From: Streptomyces inusitatus
GTDB lineage: Bacteria > Actinomycetota > Actinomycetes > Streptomycetales > Streptomycetaceae
DNA: 64,000 bases
Direction of reading: 5' to 3'
Assembly: GCF_014651115.1 (NCBI RefSeq)
Contig: NZ_BMWG01000001.1
Coordinates: 186,001-250,000, forward strand
Every line of letters starts with the position of its first letter. Within the stretch, counting starts at the first letter, position 1. The notes under the pieces were generated by a model. That model ran no database searches. It was given only the letters and a program-made list of their open reading frames with translations, and was not told where the DNA came from. Both the position numbers and the translations under genes were made by a program. Positions 38,946 through 47,894 of this stretch are shown here, piece after piece.

Positions 38946-40070
38946 ATGAGCAGTGAGGCGAAAGGCGGGCGCGGCGCCCAACTCAAGCACACCGGGCTGC
39001 GCCCCGGCTGGACGACCGGGGCCTGTGCGACCGCGGCCGCGACCGCCGCGTACACAGCGCTGCTGACCAGGAGTTTCCCCGATCCGGTGACGATCACGCT
39101 GCCCAAGGGACAGACGCCGTCGTTCGCGCTGGCCAAGGAGGAGCTGACAGCGGACGGACGCGCCATGGCGGCGGTGGTCAAGGACGCGGGGGACGATCCG
39201 GACGTCACTCACGGAGCGCTGGTGCGCGCGACGGTACGGGTGCTCCCGGCCGGGTCGGGGGTGGTGTTCCGGGCGGGGCCCGGCGTGGGCACGGTCACGC
39301 TGCCGGGGCTGCCGCTGGAGGTCGGGGAGCCGGCGATCAACCCGGTGCCCCGGCAGATGATGCGGGACCACATGGCGCTGGTCGCGAAGGCCCACGGCGG
39401 GGGCGGCGATGTGGAGATCACGGTCTCCGTCGACCACGGCGAGGAGATCGCCCGTTCCACGTGGAACCCCCGGCTGGGGATCCTGGGCGGGCTGTCGATC
39501 CTGGGGACGACCGGGGTGGTCGTGCCGTACTCCTGCTCGGCGTGGATCGACTCGATCCGGCGCGGGGTGGATGTGGCGCTGGCGGCCGGGCACTCCCATC
39601 TGGCGGCGTGCACCGGTTCCACCTCGGAGAAGACGGTGGTGGCCCAGTACGGGCTGCCGGAGATCGCGCTGCTGGACATGGGGGACTTCGCGGGCGCGGT
39701 GCTGAAGTACGTACGCCGTCATCCGGTGGGGCGGCTCACGGTCTGCGGCGGGTTCGCGAAGCTGTCGAAGCTGGCCGCCGGGCATCTGGATCTGCACTCG
39801 GCCCGCTCCCAGGTGGACAAGGGCTTCCTCGCCGAGCTGGCCCGGCGCGGCGGCGCGGACCCGGCGCTGGCCGAGGAGATCGCCGTGGCCAACACCGGGC
39901 TCGCGGCGCTTCAGCTGTGCGCGGCGGCGGGGGTGCCGCTGGGCGATCTGGTGGCGGTGGCGGCGCGCGACGAGGCGCTGTCCGTGCTGCGCGGCGCGCC
40001 GGTGGCCGTCGATGTGATCTGCATCGACCGGGCCGGAACGGTGGTGGGGCGCGCCGCGCCCGCCCGCTGA
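38946..40070 (+). CDS. cbiD: CbiD, cobalt-precorrin-5B C1-methyltransferase
   Basis: A 374-residue CbiD protein, with LRPGWTTGACATAAATAAY near the N-terminus and SIDSI-type and GSTSEK-containing blocks in the middle. It methylates C1 of the corrin precursor and removes the acetyl unit. Its use next to CobG, where alpha-proteobacteria use CobF, gives the hybrid route typical of actinomycetes. A parS-like palindrome lies inside the gene (39454-39467). Its stop codon lies within a large terminator hairpin. Confidence 0.92.
   Translation: MSSEAKGGRGAQLKHTGLRPGWTTGACATAAATAAYTALLTRSFPDPVTITLPKGQTPSFALAKEELTADGRAMAAVVKDAGDDPDVTHGALVRATVRVLPAGSGVVFRAGPGVGTVTLPGLPLEVGEPAINPVPRQMMRDHMALVAKAHGGGGDVEITVSVDHGEEIARSTWNPRLGILGGLSILGTTGVVVPYSCSAWIDSIRRGVDVALAAGHSHLAACTGSTSEKTVVAQYGLPEIALLDMGDFAGAVLKYVRRHPVGRLTVCGGFAKLSKLAAGHLDLHSARSQVDKGFLAELARRGGADPALAEEIAVANTGLAALQLCAAAGVPLGDLVAVAARDEALSVLRGAPVAVDVICIDRAGTVVGRAAPAR
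39454..39467. promoter_or_regulatory. second candidate parS site, inside cbiD
   Basis: GTTCCACGTGGAAC is a perfect 14-bp palindrome around CACGTG and matches the parS core with allowed changes. Being in a coding region does not exclude parS function. Confidence 0.55.
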
Positions 40071-40087
40071 GGACTCAGCGGGCGGGC
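40058..40087. terminator. bidirectional terminator between cbiD and cobM
   Basis: A 14-bp perfect inverted repeat (GCCCGCCCGCTGAG and its complement) with a two-base centre. It overlaps the cbiD stop and serves both convergent genes. Confidence 0.8.
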
Positions 40088-40104
40088 TCAGCACCGGCGG
40101 CGGC

Positions 40105-40854
40105 TCAGCACTGGTGCCGGTCGCGCTCCGGAGAGTAGAGGTGGCTGTCCCGGAACCCCTCCGCGCCGAGGGTGCGGCCGACGATGATGACGGCGGTACG
40201 GATGATTCCGGCGGCCTTCACCTGGTCGGCGATGTCGGCGAGGGTGCCGCGCAGGATCAGCTCGTCGGGGCGGCTGGCGAGGGCGACCACGGCGGCGGGG
40301 CAGTCCGCGCCGTAGTGCGGCAGCAGCTCCTCGACGACCCGGTCCGCGTAGCGGGCGGCCAGATGCAGCACGATCAGCGCGCCGCTGCGGCCGAGGGTGG
40401 CCAGGTCCTCGCCCTCGGGCATCGCGGTGGCGCGGTGCGCGATCCGGGTGAGGATGACCGTCTGGCCGACGGTGGGCACGGTCAGCTCCCGCTTGAGGGC
40501 AGCGGCGGCGGCGGCGAAGGCGGGTACGCCGGGGATCACCTCGTACGGCACGCCGGCGGCGTCGAGGCGGCGCATCTGCTCGGCGACCGCGCTGAAGACG
40601 GAGGGGTCGCCGGAGTGCAGCCGGGCCACGTCGTGGCCCTCGCGGTGGGCGCGGACCAGCTCTTCGGTGATCTGGTCGAGGTCGAGGTGCGCGGTGTCCA
40701 CGAGCCGGGCGTCCGGGGGGCACTCGGCGAGCAGTTCGCGCGGCACCAGGCTGCCCGCGTACAGACAGACCCGGCAGTCGGCGAGGGTCCGGGCGCCCCG
40801 CACGGTGATCAGGTCGGCGGCGCCGGGGCCGGCGCCGATGAAGTACACGGTCAT
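40105..40854 (-). CDS. cobM: precorrin-4 C11-methyltransferase CobM
   Basis: A 249-residue SAM-dependent tetrapyrrole methylase. VYFIGAGPGAADLITVRGA at the N-terminus is the SAM-binding loop; LYAGSLVPRELL and LHSGDPSVFSA are CobM/CbiF-specific. It methylates C11 of precorrin-4. The ATG at 40854 follows cobL by 61 bp on the same strand, so the two probably share a message. No riboswitch was found upstream of this pair. Confidence 0.94.
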   Translation of the reverse strand: MTVYFIGAGPGAADLITVRGARTLADCRVCLYAGSLVPRELLAECPPDARLVDTAHLDLDQITEELVRAHREGHDVARLHSGDPSVFSAVAEQMRRLDAAGVPYEVIPGVPAFAAAAAALKRELTVPTVGQTVILTRIAHRATAMPEGEDLATLGRSGALIVLHLAARYADRVVEELLPHYGADCPAAVVALASRPDELILRGTLADIADQVKAAGIIRTAVIIVGRTLGAEGFRDSHLYSPERDRHQC

Positions 40855-40915
40855 CTGTCGTCTCCTGCTGAGTGGGCGCCGGGCTCCCGGAGCCCGTCCG
40901 GATGGTGCGGGTGCT

Positions 40916-42151
40916 TCATGGCCGGGGCTTCACGACGGCCCATTGGGTGACCGGCATCGCCTGCCGCCATCCGGTGAACGCGCCGACGGGCACGGCGTGC
41001 GCCACCGCGAGCCGGATCAGCTCGCCGCCGTAGTGCCGGTAGCGGTCGGCCAGCAGCGCCTCGGACTCCAGGGTCACGGTGTTGGCGACCAGCCGGCCGC
41101 CCGCCGGAAGCGCCTCCCAGCAGGCGTCGAGCAGCCCCGGGGCGGTGAGTCCGCCGCCGATGAACACCGCGTCGGGGACGGGCAGCCCGGCGAGCGCGGC
41201 GGGCGCGGGGCCGGTGACGACGCGCAGCCCGGGGACGCCGAGCCGGTCCGCGTTGGCGGCGACGCGCCCGGCGCGCACCGGGTCCCGCTCGACGGTGACC
41301 GCCCGGCAGGAGGGGTGCGTACGCATCCACTCGATCGCGATGGACCCCGATCCGCCGCCGATGTCCCAGAGCAGTTCGCCGGGCGCGGGCGCGAGCGCGC
41401 CGAGGGTGGCGGCGCGGACATGGCGCTTGGTGAGCTGGCCGTCGTGTTCGTACGCCGTGTCGGGCAGTCCGGGCACGGCCCCCAGCCGCAGGGCGTCCGG
41501 GGCGCGGCGGCACTCGACGGCGATGGTGTTGAGCGGGTCGCCGGGCGGGTGGGGCCAGTCGTCGGCGGTGCCTTCGACGGTGTGCTCGCGGGCCCCGCCG
41601 AGCTGTTCGAGCACCCGTATCCGGCTCGGTCCGAAGCCCCGCGCGCGCAGCAGGGCGGCGACCTCCGCCGGGGTGCCCGCCCCGGCGGACAGCACCAGCA
41701 GCCGCCGCCCCTCGTGGAGGGCGGCGGCGAGCCGGGCCGAGGGGCGGCCGACGAGGGTGACGACCTCCGTGTCCTCCAGCGGCCAGCCGAGGCGGGCGGC
41801 GGCCAGCGAGACGGACGAGGGGTGCGGCAGCACCCGTACGGCGGCGGGGCCCAGCTCTTCGACGAGGGCCCGGCCGATGCCGTAGTGCATGGGGTCGCCG
41901 CTGGCCAGGACGGCTACGCGGCGGCCGGCGTGGGCGGCGAGAAGGGCGGGTACGGCGGGGCGCAGCGGCGACGGCCAGGGCACGCGCACGCCGGTGCAGC
42001 GCTCCGGGAGCAGATCGAGCTGGCGCGCGCCCCCGATCAGCACCTCGGCGTCGGCGAGCGCCGTGCGCGAGCCGTCGGGGAGGCCGGACCATCCGTCGGC
42101 CCCGATACCGACCACGGTGACGGCCGGCGGGGTGGAAGGTGCGGAGGTCAC
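40916..42151 (-). CDS. cobL: CobL, precorrin-6Y C5,15-methyltransferase (decarboxylating)
   Basis: A 411-residue fusion of CbiE-like (residues 10-210, starting VTVVGIGADGWSGLP) and CbiT-like (about 225-400) domains. The second has the SAM-binding motif WDIGGGSGSIAIEW. It methylates C5 and C15 and removes the C12 acetate carboxyl group of precorrin-6B. The GTG start at 42151 is followed by a normal family N-terminus. The 230-bp gap to divergent terD is full of GGCCC/GGGCC palindromes but has no B12-box. Confidence 0.93.
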   Translation of the reverse strand: MTSAPSTPPAVTVVGIGADGWSGLPDGSRTALADAEVLIGGARQLDLLPERCTGVRVPWPSPLRPAVPALLAAHAGRRVAVLASGDPMHYGIGRALVEELGPAAVRVLPHPSSVSLAAARLGWPLEDTEVVTLVGRPSARLAAALHEGRRLLVLSAGAGTPAEVAALLRARGFGPSRIRVLEQLGGAREHTVEGTADDWPHPPGDPLNTIAVECRRAPDALRLGAVPGLPDTAYEHDGQLTKRHVRAATLGALAPAPGELLWDIGGGSGSIAIEWMRTHPSCRAVTVERDPVRAGRVAANADRLGVPGLRVVTGPAPAALAGLPVPDAVFIGGGLTAPGLLDACWEALPAGGRLVANTVTLESEALLADRYRHYGGELIRLAVAHAVPVGAFTGWRQAMPVTQWAVVKPRP

Positions 42152-42381
42152 TGCCTGGTACCTCGGGTGTTCGTGGGCGTTGCGGGGGACGGAGGCGCAC
42201 TTTACTGGCCGTGCGCCCCTGCTCGCGCCCCCGGCCCGGGGGCCCGGGGCCCGGGATTACTCCGACCGCTTGGATAAGGGGGCGGTACGGGAACTGAGGG
42301 AGCAGGTCACTCGTTGGCTCGGTTGGGCACAGCAAACGTCAAGAAAGGCGCGGCCCGCGCCGGATTGCGCAGGGGATTTCC

Positions 42382-42957
42382 ATGGGTGTCAGCCTGTCCA
42401 AGGGCGGCAATGTCTCGCTCAGCAAGGAGGCCCCGGGCCTGTCTGCGGTAATCGTGGGCCTGGGCTGGGACGTACGCAGCACCACCGGCACCGACTTCGA
42501 CCTGGACGCCAGCGCCCTGCTGGTGGACGCGGCCGGCAAGGTGCTCTCCGACCAGCACTTCATCTTCTTCAACAACCTGAAGAGCCCCGAGGGCTCCGTC
42601 GAGCACACCGGTGACAACCTCACCGGCGCCGGCGAAGGTGACGACGAGCAGATCAAGGTCAATCTGGCGGGCGTCCCCGCCGAGGCCGCGAAGATCGTCT
42701 TCCCGGTCTCGATCCACGAGGGCGAGAGCCGCGGCCAGTCCTTCGGCCAGGTCCGCAACGCGTTCATCCGCGTGGTCAACCAGGCCGGCGGAGCCGAGCT
42801 GGCCCGCTATGACCTGAGCGAGGACGCCTCGACCGAGACCGCGATGGTCTTCGGCGAGCTGTACCGCAATGGCGCGGAGTGGAAGTTCCGCGCCGTCGGC
42901 CAGGGCTACGCCTCGGGCCTGCGCGGCATCGCGCAGGACTTCGGCGTCAACATCTGA
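42382..42957 (+). CDS. TerD family protein
   Basis: A 191-residue TerD-family calcium-binding protein: [20 protein letters not shown] at the N-terminus, [12 protein letters not shown] as first acidic site, and [20 protein letters not shown] as the signature. Streptomycetes have many terD copies, linked to stress, calcium and differentiation rather than only tellurite. AGGGGA precedes the ATG. The gene stands alone here and ends in a hairpin. Confidence 0.92.
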   Translation: MGVSLSKGGNVSLSKEAPGLSAVIVGLGWDVRSTTGTDFDLDASALLVDAAGKVLSDQHFIFFNNLKSPEGSVEHTGDNLTGAGEGDDEQIKVNLAGVPAEAAKIVFPVSIHEGESRGQSFGQVRNAFIRVVNQAGGAELARYDLSEDASTETAMVFGELYRNGAEWKFRAVGQGYASGLRGIAQDFGVNI

Positions 42958-42978
42958 GCCGACACCACCGTGCGATGA

Positions 42979-43023
42979 CATCCGGTGTCCGGAGCGCAGG
43001 CCCTTGCGCGCGGACACCGGATG
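42979..43023 (+). terminator. hairpin after terD-like gene
   Basis: CATCCGGTGTCCG pairs perfectly with CGGACACCGGATG around a 19-base loop that is itself partly self-complementary. Confidence 0.7.
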
Positions 43024-43107
43024 CCCGTACTCATGGATCCGGCGCGCCCTTCGCGGCGCGCCGGATTCGTACGCCCCGGACCGACGGAGCCCGAGGAGAA
43101 GGCACGC

Positions 43108-43848
43108 ATGGCGACGACCGAGCACTCCGCCGAACCCGCCGGGGGTCCCCCGTCGACCTCACGGCCTTCGCCGATCTCGCAGTCCTCCCCGCCCTCCCCG
43201 CTCTCGCCGCCTCCCGGTGTGGAGCGGCTCTGGCTGGGCCGGGTGCCCGCCCTCGCGGCCGAGGCGCTGGCCCATCGGCGGCTGCTCGACGGCGCGGAGT
43301 CGGCCCGTCTCGACGCCTTCCGCCGCCCCGTCGACCGCGACGCCTACGCGGTCGCCCATGTCGCTCTGCGCCGACTGCTCGGCGAGCGGCTCGGCCTGCC
43401 GCCCGAGGCGGTCGCCCTGACCCGTAAGCCGTGCACCCAGTGCGGCGGCCCGCACGGCCGCCCCGCGATATCCGGGGACCCGGTGCACTTCTCCCTCTCC
43501 CACACCGAGGGCCTGGTGCTGATCACGCTGGCCCCGGTCCCGGTCGGGGCCGATGTCGAGAATCTGCCCTCCGCCGCGACGGTCGACGAGATCGCGGGCG
43601 AACTCCACCCGGGCGAGCGCGCCGAGCTGGCGGGGCTGCCGGCCGGGGAGCGGCCCTTCGCCTTCGCCCGCTGCTGGACGCGCAAGGAAGCGGTGCTGAA
43701 GGCGTCCGGCGTGGGGCTCAACGAGGATCTGGCCCGCACCCATGTCGGCGCGGGCCCCCGCCCAGTCCAGGTGGCGGGCTGGCGGCTCACCGACGTACCG
43801 GTCGACCCCGGCTACGCGGCGGCCGTGGCCGTCGCCGCCGTCCCCTGA
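43108..43848 (+). CDS. 4'-phosphopantetheinyl transferase superfamily protein
   Basis: A 246-residue Sfp-type enzyme that transfers phosphopantetheine from CoA to carrier proteins. Motifs are GGPHGRP (about residue 114), HFSLSHTEGL, the metal-binding GADVEN (about 149) and WTRKEAVLKASGVGL (about 190). It could serve polyketide or nonribosomal peptide carriers; the partner is unknown. The ATG at 43108 is chosen because GAGGAGAAGG sits six bases upstream; a longer frame from 42985 is unlikely. The first 40 residues are a Pro/Ser-rich tail. Confidence 0.88.
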   Translation: MATTEHSAEPAGGPPSTSRPSPISQSSPPSPLSPPPGVERLWLGRVPALAAEALAHRRLLDGAESARLDAFRRPVDRDAYAVAHVALRRLLGERLGLPPEAVALTRKPCTQCGGPHGRPAISGDPVHFSLSHTEGLVLITLAPVPVGADVENLPSAATVDEIAGELHPGERAELAGLPAGERPFAFARCWTRKEAVLKASGVGLNEDLARTHVGAGPRPVQVAGWRLTDVPVDPGYAAAVAVAAVP

Positions 43849-43899
43849 CCTCCCCGGTCCCACGCCCGCTTTCCGCCCTTCGCACTGGAGACCGACGCC

Positions 43900-44202
43900 A
43901 TGGAGTTTGTAGTCTTCGCGACCCTTCCCGGGCTGGTGATCCTGCTCGTGGTCATAGCCTTCGGCGATCAGCTGCTGCGGGCGACCGGGCGCGGCAAGCG
44001 GCGGGGGCAGGTCTCCGCGACCGGCTTCGAGCAGCTGCACGCGACGTTCTCGGCGGGCAAGCAGAACGAGCTGAAGGAGCGCCAGAGCGCCCTGCTGATG
44101 AAGGACGACGAGGAGGACGGCGCACCGCCGCACCGCTCCACCGTCGATCTGGACGGCGGCCGTGCGGTGGTACGCCTCCCCCGCGCTCCGAAGACCTCCT
44201 GA
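43900..44202 (+). CDS. small membrane protein, DUF6191-like
   Basis: A 100-residue protein with one N-terminal membrane helix (about residues 3-22). A basic patch (GRGKRRGQ) and a conserved cytoplasmic region ATGFEQLHATFSAGKQNEL follow, then the acidic ALLMKDDEEDG. It fits what I remember as DUF6191, a streptomycete family with no known function. GGAG precedes the ATG. Confidence 0.75.
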   Translation: MEFVVFATLPGLVILLVVIAFGDQLLRATGRGKRRGQVSATGFEQLHATFSAGKQNELKERQSALLMKDDEEDGAPPHRSTVDLDGGRAVVRLPRAPKTS

Positions 44203-44237
44203 GCCCCCGCCCGGGCCCGGCCGGGGGTTCCCGGTGG

Positions 44238-45089
44238 TCAGAGGGGCCGGGTCGCCTTGAGCGAGTACATGAGCGGGATCTTCGGCCTCTCCGCCGGGAA
44301 GCGGTAGTAGCCGTCGCCGGCGGTGACGAAGTTGTCGAAGCGCGGGAAGAGCGAGGTGTCGTGCTCGTGCAGGAACTCCAGCCGCAGCCCGGTGGCGCAG
44401 AGCGCGCTGACGACGTCCCCGATCGGGTGCTGCCACTCCACGCTCCGGGTGTGGACCAGCTCGGCGTCCAGATCCGCGTAGGTGTCGGTCTCGTCCTCGA
44501 TCCACGGCTCGCGCGAGAAGTAGTCGTGGACGACGTGTGAGCCCGTCTCGTCGTCGAGGACGTCGGTGATCGGATGGAATTCGGCGAGATAGAGGAATCC
44601 GCCGGGCGCGACGAGCGAGGCGGCGGTCTCGGCCCAGCGCCGGATGTCCGGGAGCCAGCTCAGCGCGCCGGTGCCGGTGTAGACGATGTCGTACACGGGG
44701 TCGGGGACGGCCTCCCGCGCGTCGTACACATCGGCGGCGACGAACGCGGCGCGGTCCGGCCCCATGCCCAGGTCCGCCGCCAGCTCGCGCGCGGCCTCCA
44801 CCGCCGGCTCCGAGAAGTCGAGCCCCACGACCCGCTTCGCCCCGCGCCGGGCCCAGGCGAGCGTGTCCTGTCCGAAGTGGCACTGAAGGTGCAGCAGGCT
44901 GCGGCCGGTCACCTCGCCGACCTCGGCCACCTCGAAGTCGCGCAGCACCTCCTTGCCCGCGCGGAAGGCGTCCAGATCGTAGAAGTCGCTGGCGACATGG
45001 ACGGGGACGCGTCCGTCCCAGTTGGAGCGGTTGGCTTCGAGCCAGCCGTCGGGAAGTCCGGAATCGGAAGGGGTGGGAGCAGAAGACAT
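44238..45089 (-). CDS. class I SAM-dependent methyltransferase
   Basis: A 283-residue Rossmann-fold methyltransferase. Motif I is LLHLQCHFGQDTLAWARRG (about residue 62), with VVGLDFSEPAVEAAR as motif II and DIVYTGTGALSWLPD as the post-motif. The HLQCHFGQDTL variant is typical of a bacterial group with unknown small-molecule substrates. The ATG at 45089 is preferred over an upstream frame entering the S9 peptidase promoter. Divergent from the peptidase. Confidence 0.85.
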   Translation of the reverse strand: MSSAPTPSDSGLPDGWLEANRSNWDGRVPVHVASDFYDLDAFRAGKEVLRDFEVAEVGEVTGRSLLHLQCHFGQDTLAWARRGAKRVVGLDFSEPAVEAARELAADLGMGPDRAAFVAADVYDAREAVPDPVYDIVYTGTGALSWLPDIRRWAETAASLVAPGGFLYLAEFHPITDVLDDETGSHVVHDYFSREPWIEDETDTYADLDAELVHTRSVEWQHPIGDVVSALCATGLRLEFLHEHDTSLFPRFDNFVTAGDGYYRFPAERPKIPLMYSLKATRPL

Positions 45090-45159
45090 GCGTCCGAAGT
45101 TATCCACAGGCTGAGGGCGACGCGAACGAATTGTCCGAGGCCCGGCGCAGAATGGGGTC

Positions 45160-47007
45160 ATGACTGAGATCACCGATCCGATGCCCGACTGGGAGAAGCG
45201 CTTCCGCGCACCGCGCGTCTCCCTCCCCGACTGGGCGGTGGACGCGCCCGACCGCTCCCTCTTCGTGTCGAACGCCACCGGGACCTACGAGCTGTACGCG
45301 TGGGACCGGGCCACCGGCGGGCAGCGGCAGGTCACCGACCGCCCGAGCGGCACGACCGACGGGGTGCTGTCGCCGGACGGCTCCTCGGTCTGGTGGTTCT
45401 CCGACAGCGACGGCGACGAGTTCGGGATATGGCTGCGGCAGCCCTTCGAGGGCGGGGAGGATGTGCCGGCCGCGCCTGGTCTCGCGCCCTCCTACTCGGC
45501 GGGGCTGGCCGTCGGGCGGCACGGCGCGTCGGTGGTCGGCCGCTCGACCGACGAGGAGGGCACCACCGTCCATGTGGTGCGCGAGGGGGCCGAGCCGGTC
45601 GAGATCTACCGGCACCGGGAGTCGGCCGGGGTCGGCGATCTGTCGCACGACGGGACGCTGATCGCGATCGAGCACACCGAGCACGGCGACGCGATGCACG
45701 CGGCCCTGCGGGTGGTGCGGCTCGACGGCTCCCCGGTGGCCGAGCTGGACGACACCCGGGGCGGCACCCGGGAGCTGGGTCTTGAGGTGCTCGGTTTCGC
45801 CCCGGTGGAGGGGGACACCCGGCTGCTCGTGGGCCATCAGCGGCGGGGCCGCTGGGAGCCGATGATCTGGGACGTGGCCTCCGGGGAGCAGACCGATCTC
45901 GCGATCGACCTGCCGGGCGACGTCAACGCGGAGTGGTATCCGGACGGATCCGGTCTGCTGGTCGCGCACAGCTTCGAGGCGCGCGGCGAGCTGTGGCGGT
46001 ACGACCTGGCCTCGGGCGGGCTGACGCGGATCGAGACCCCCGCCGGCTCGGTCTCGGGGGCGACGGCCCGGCCGTCGGGCGAGGTCGAGTATCTGTGGTC
46101 CTCGGCCGCGCTGCCGCCGCAGGTGCGCTCCACCGCGGGCGGGACCGTCCTCGACCCGCCGGGGCTCAAGGCCCCGGAGTCGGTGCCGGTGGAGGATGTG
46201 TGGGTCGAGGGGCCCGGCGGCCGGGTGCACGCGCTGGTGCAGCGCCCGGCGGGGACCGAGGGCCCGCTGCCCACGGTCTTCGAGATCCACGGCGGCCCGA
46301 CCTGGCACGACAGCGACGCCTTCGCGGCCGGTCCGGCGGCCTGGGTCGACCACGGCTTCGCGGTCGTGCGGGTCAACTACCGGGGCTCCACGGGCTACGG
46401 CAGGGCGTGGACGGACGCGCTGAAGCACCGGGTCGGGCTGATCGAGCTGGAGGACATCGCGGCCGTCCGCGACTGGGCGGTGAAGTCGGGGCTCGCCGAC
46501 CCCGGGCGGCTGATCCTGGCCGGCGGTTCCTGGGGCGGCTATCTGACCCTGCTCGGTCTCGGCACCCAGCCCGATTCCTGGGCGCTGGGGCTCGCCGCGG
46601 TGCCGGTCGCCGACTATGTGACGGCCTACCACGACGAGATGGAGGCCCTGAAGTCGATGGACCGCACCCTGCTGGGCGGCACCCCGGAAGAGGTGCCCGA
46701 GCGGTACGAGGCCTCGTCCCCGCTGACCTATGTGGACGCGGTGCGCGCCCCGGTCTACATCTCGGCGGGCGTCAACGACCCGCGCTGCCCGATCCGCCAG
46801 GTGGAGAACTACGTCGACCGGCTGGCGGCGCGCGGCGCGGCCCACGAGGTCTACCGGTACGACGCGGGGCACGGCTCGCTGGTGGTGGAGGAGCGGATCA
46901 AGCAGCTCAGGATGGAGATCGACTTCGTCGCCGCCCGGCTGGCCGGGGCAGGCCCGGCGGGGCGGACGGCCCTCGAAGGCACGACCGAGGGGGGCGGACC
47001 TCGGTAG
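45160..47007 (+). CDS. S9 family peptidase (prolyl oligopeptidase type)
   Basis: A 615-residue serine peptidase with an N-terminal beta-propeller (about residues 25-350) and a C-terminal alpha/beta-hydrolase domain. The catalytic Ser is in GGSWGGYLTL (about residue 457), Asp in NDPRCP (about 540) and His in DAGHGSLV (about 571). No signal peptide is seen, so it is likely a cytoplasmic oligopeptidase or acylaminoacyl peptidase. Confidence 0.92.
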   Translation: MTEITDPMPDWEKRFRAPRVSLPDWAVDAPDRSLFVSNATGTYELYAWDRATGGQRQVTDRPSGTTDGVLSPDGSSVWWFSDSDGDEFGIWLRQPFEGGEDVPAAPGLAPSYSAGLAVGRHGASVVGRSTDEEGTTVHVVREGAEPVEIYRHRESAGVGDLSHDGTLIAIEHTEHGDAMHAALRVVRLDGSPVAELDDTRGGTRELGLEVLGFAPVEGDTRLLVGHQRRGRWEPMIWDVASGEQTDLAIDLPGDVNAEWYPDGSGLLVAHSFEARGELWRYDLASGGLTRIETPAGSVSGATARPSGEVEYLWSSAALPPQVRSTAGGTVLDPPGLKAPESVPVEDVWVEGPGGRVHALVQRPAGTEGPLPTVFEIHGGPTWHDSDAFAAGPAAWVDHGFAVVRVNYRGSTGYGRAWTDALKHRVGLIELEDIAAVRDWAVKSGLADPGRLILAGGSWGGYLTLLGLGTQPDSWALGLAAVPVADYVTAYHDEMEALKSMDRTLLGGTPEEVPERYEASSPLTYVDAVRAPVYISAGVNDPRCPIRQVENYVDRLAARGAAHEVYRYDAGHGSLVVEERIKQLRMEIDFVAARLAGAGPAGRTALEGTTEGGGPR

Positions 47008-47034
47008 CCGAAGCCCGTTCCGTACCGTGGAGGG

Positions 47035-47790
47035 GTGTACCGCTTCCTGCTGACGCCCCGGTGGTGGGGCATCAATGTCTTCGTCGTGCTGGCGATCCCC
47101 TTCTGTCTCTTCATGGGGACCTGGCAGCTCGGCAAGTTCGAGGAACGGGTGGACACCCACCAGGAGGCCAAGCGGGAGCCCGCGCCCGGTGAGCGGGGCG
47201 CGGTGCCGCTGGAGGAGCTGCTGCCGGTCGACAAGAAGACCTCCGGCCGGCCCGCCGAGGCCACCGGGGTGTACGGCGAGCAGTTCCGGGTGCCCGACCG
47301 GTCGGTGAAGGGCGAGCGCGGCGACTATGTGCTGACGCTGCTGAGGACCGACGGCGGGAAGACGCTTCCGGTCGTCCGGGGCTGGGTCGCCAAGGGCGCT
47401 CCCGCCCCGGCCCCTCCCGCCGGCGAGGTCACGGTGACCGGCTGGCTCCAGGCCTCGGAGAACATGGGGACGGACGGTGTGCACACGGCCGGCGGGCTGC
47501 CCGCCGGACAGCTCGGGATGATCAGCGCCGCCTCGCTGGTGAACCTCGTGCCGGACGACGTCCACGACGCCTGGATCACCCTGACGGAGGCCGACGGCTC
47601 GATGAGGGCGGTGCCCGCCGCCGTCGCCGAGGGCAATGGGCTGGACATGAAGGCGTTCCAGAACCTGGGGTACACCGGCGAGTGGTTCGTCTTCGCGGCG
47701 TTCGTGCTCTTCATGTGGTTCCGCCTGGTGCGCCGTGAGGCGGAGGCGGTCCGCGACCGTGAGCTGGGGCTGGAGCCCGAGCCGGTCTGA
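47035..47790 (+). CDS. SURF1 family protein
   Basis: A 251-residue SURF1 homologue with two membrane helices (about residues 13-33 and 220-238) around an extracytoplasmic domain. GTWQLGKFEER is the conserved N-terminal motif and GWVAKG with TGWLQ mark the domain. SURF1 assists assembly of the aa3 cytochrome c oxidase, including heme a delivery. It follows the S9 peptidase by 27 bp, and the GTG start has GGAGG close upstream. Confidence 0.9.
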   Translation: MYRFLLTPRWWGINVFVVLAIPFCLFMGTWQLGKFEERVDTHQEAKREPAPGERGAVPLEELLPVDKKTSGRPAEATGVYGEQFRVPDRSVKGERGDYVLTLLRTDGGKTLPVVRGWVAKGAPAPAPPAGEVTVTGWLQASENMGTDGVHTAGGLPAGQLGMISAASLVNLVPDDVHDAWITLTEADGSMRAVPAAVAEGNGLDMKAFQNLGYTGEWFVFAAFVLFMWFRLVRREAEAVRDRELGLEPEPV

Positions 47791-47818
47791 TCCGCCCGTG
47801 CCCCGCCCCCTGCGCGCC

Positions 47819-47851
47819 CCGGCCCCGCCGCGCTCTCAGCGGCGGGGCCGG
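47819..47851. terminator. bidirectional terminator
   Basis: A 13-bp perfect stem (CCGGCCCCGCCGC and complement) with a seven-base loop. It lies between the convergent SURF1 gene and the sigma-partner gene. Confidence 0.8.
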
Positions 47852-47894
47852 TGTCATGACCGGGTGGGGCGGGGCGCGGCGGATGCCGGGCCGG

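Noticed and set aside
42152..42381. Cobalamin riboswitch before cobL
   Set aside because: No GCCACTG core or B12-box in the gap; only GC palindromes.
42382..42957. TerD homologue as evidence of a tellurite-resistance island
   Set aside because: It is a lone gene; streptomycetes carry many terD paralogues in core DNA, and no terABCEZ neighbours are present.
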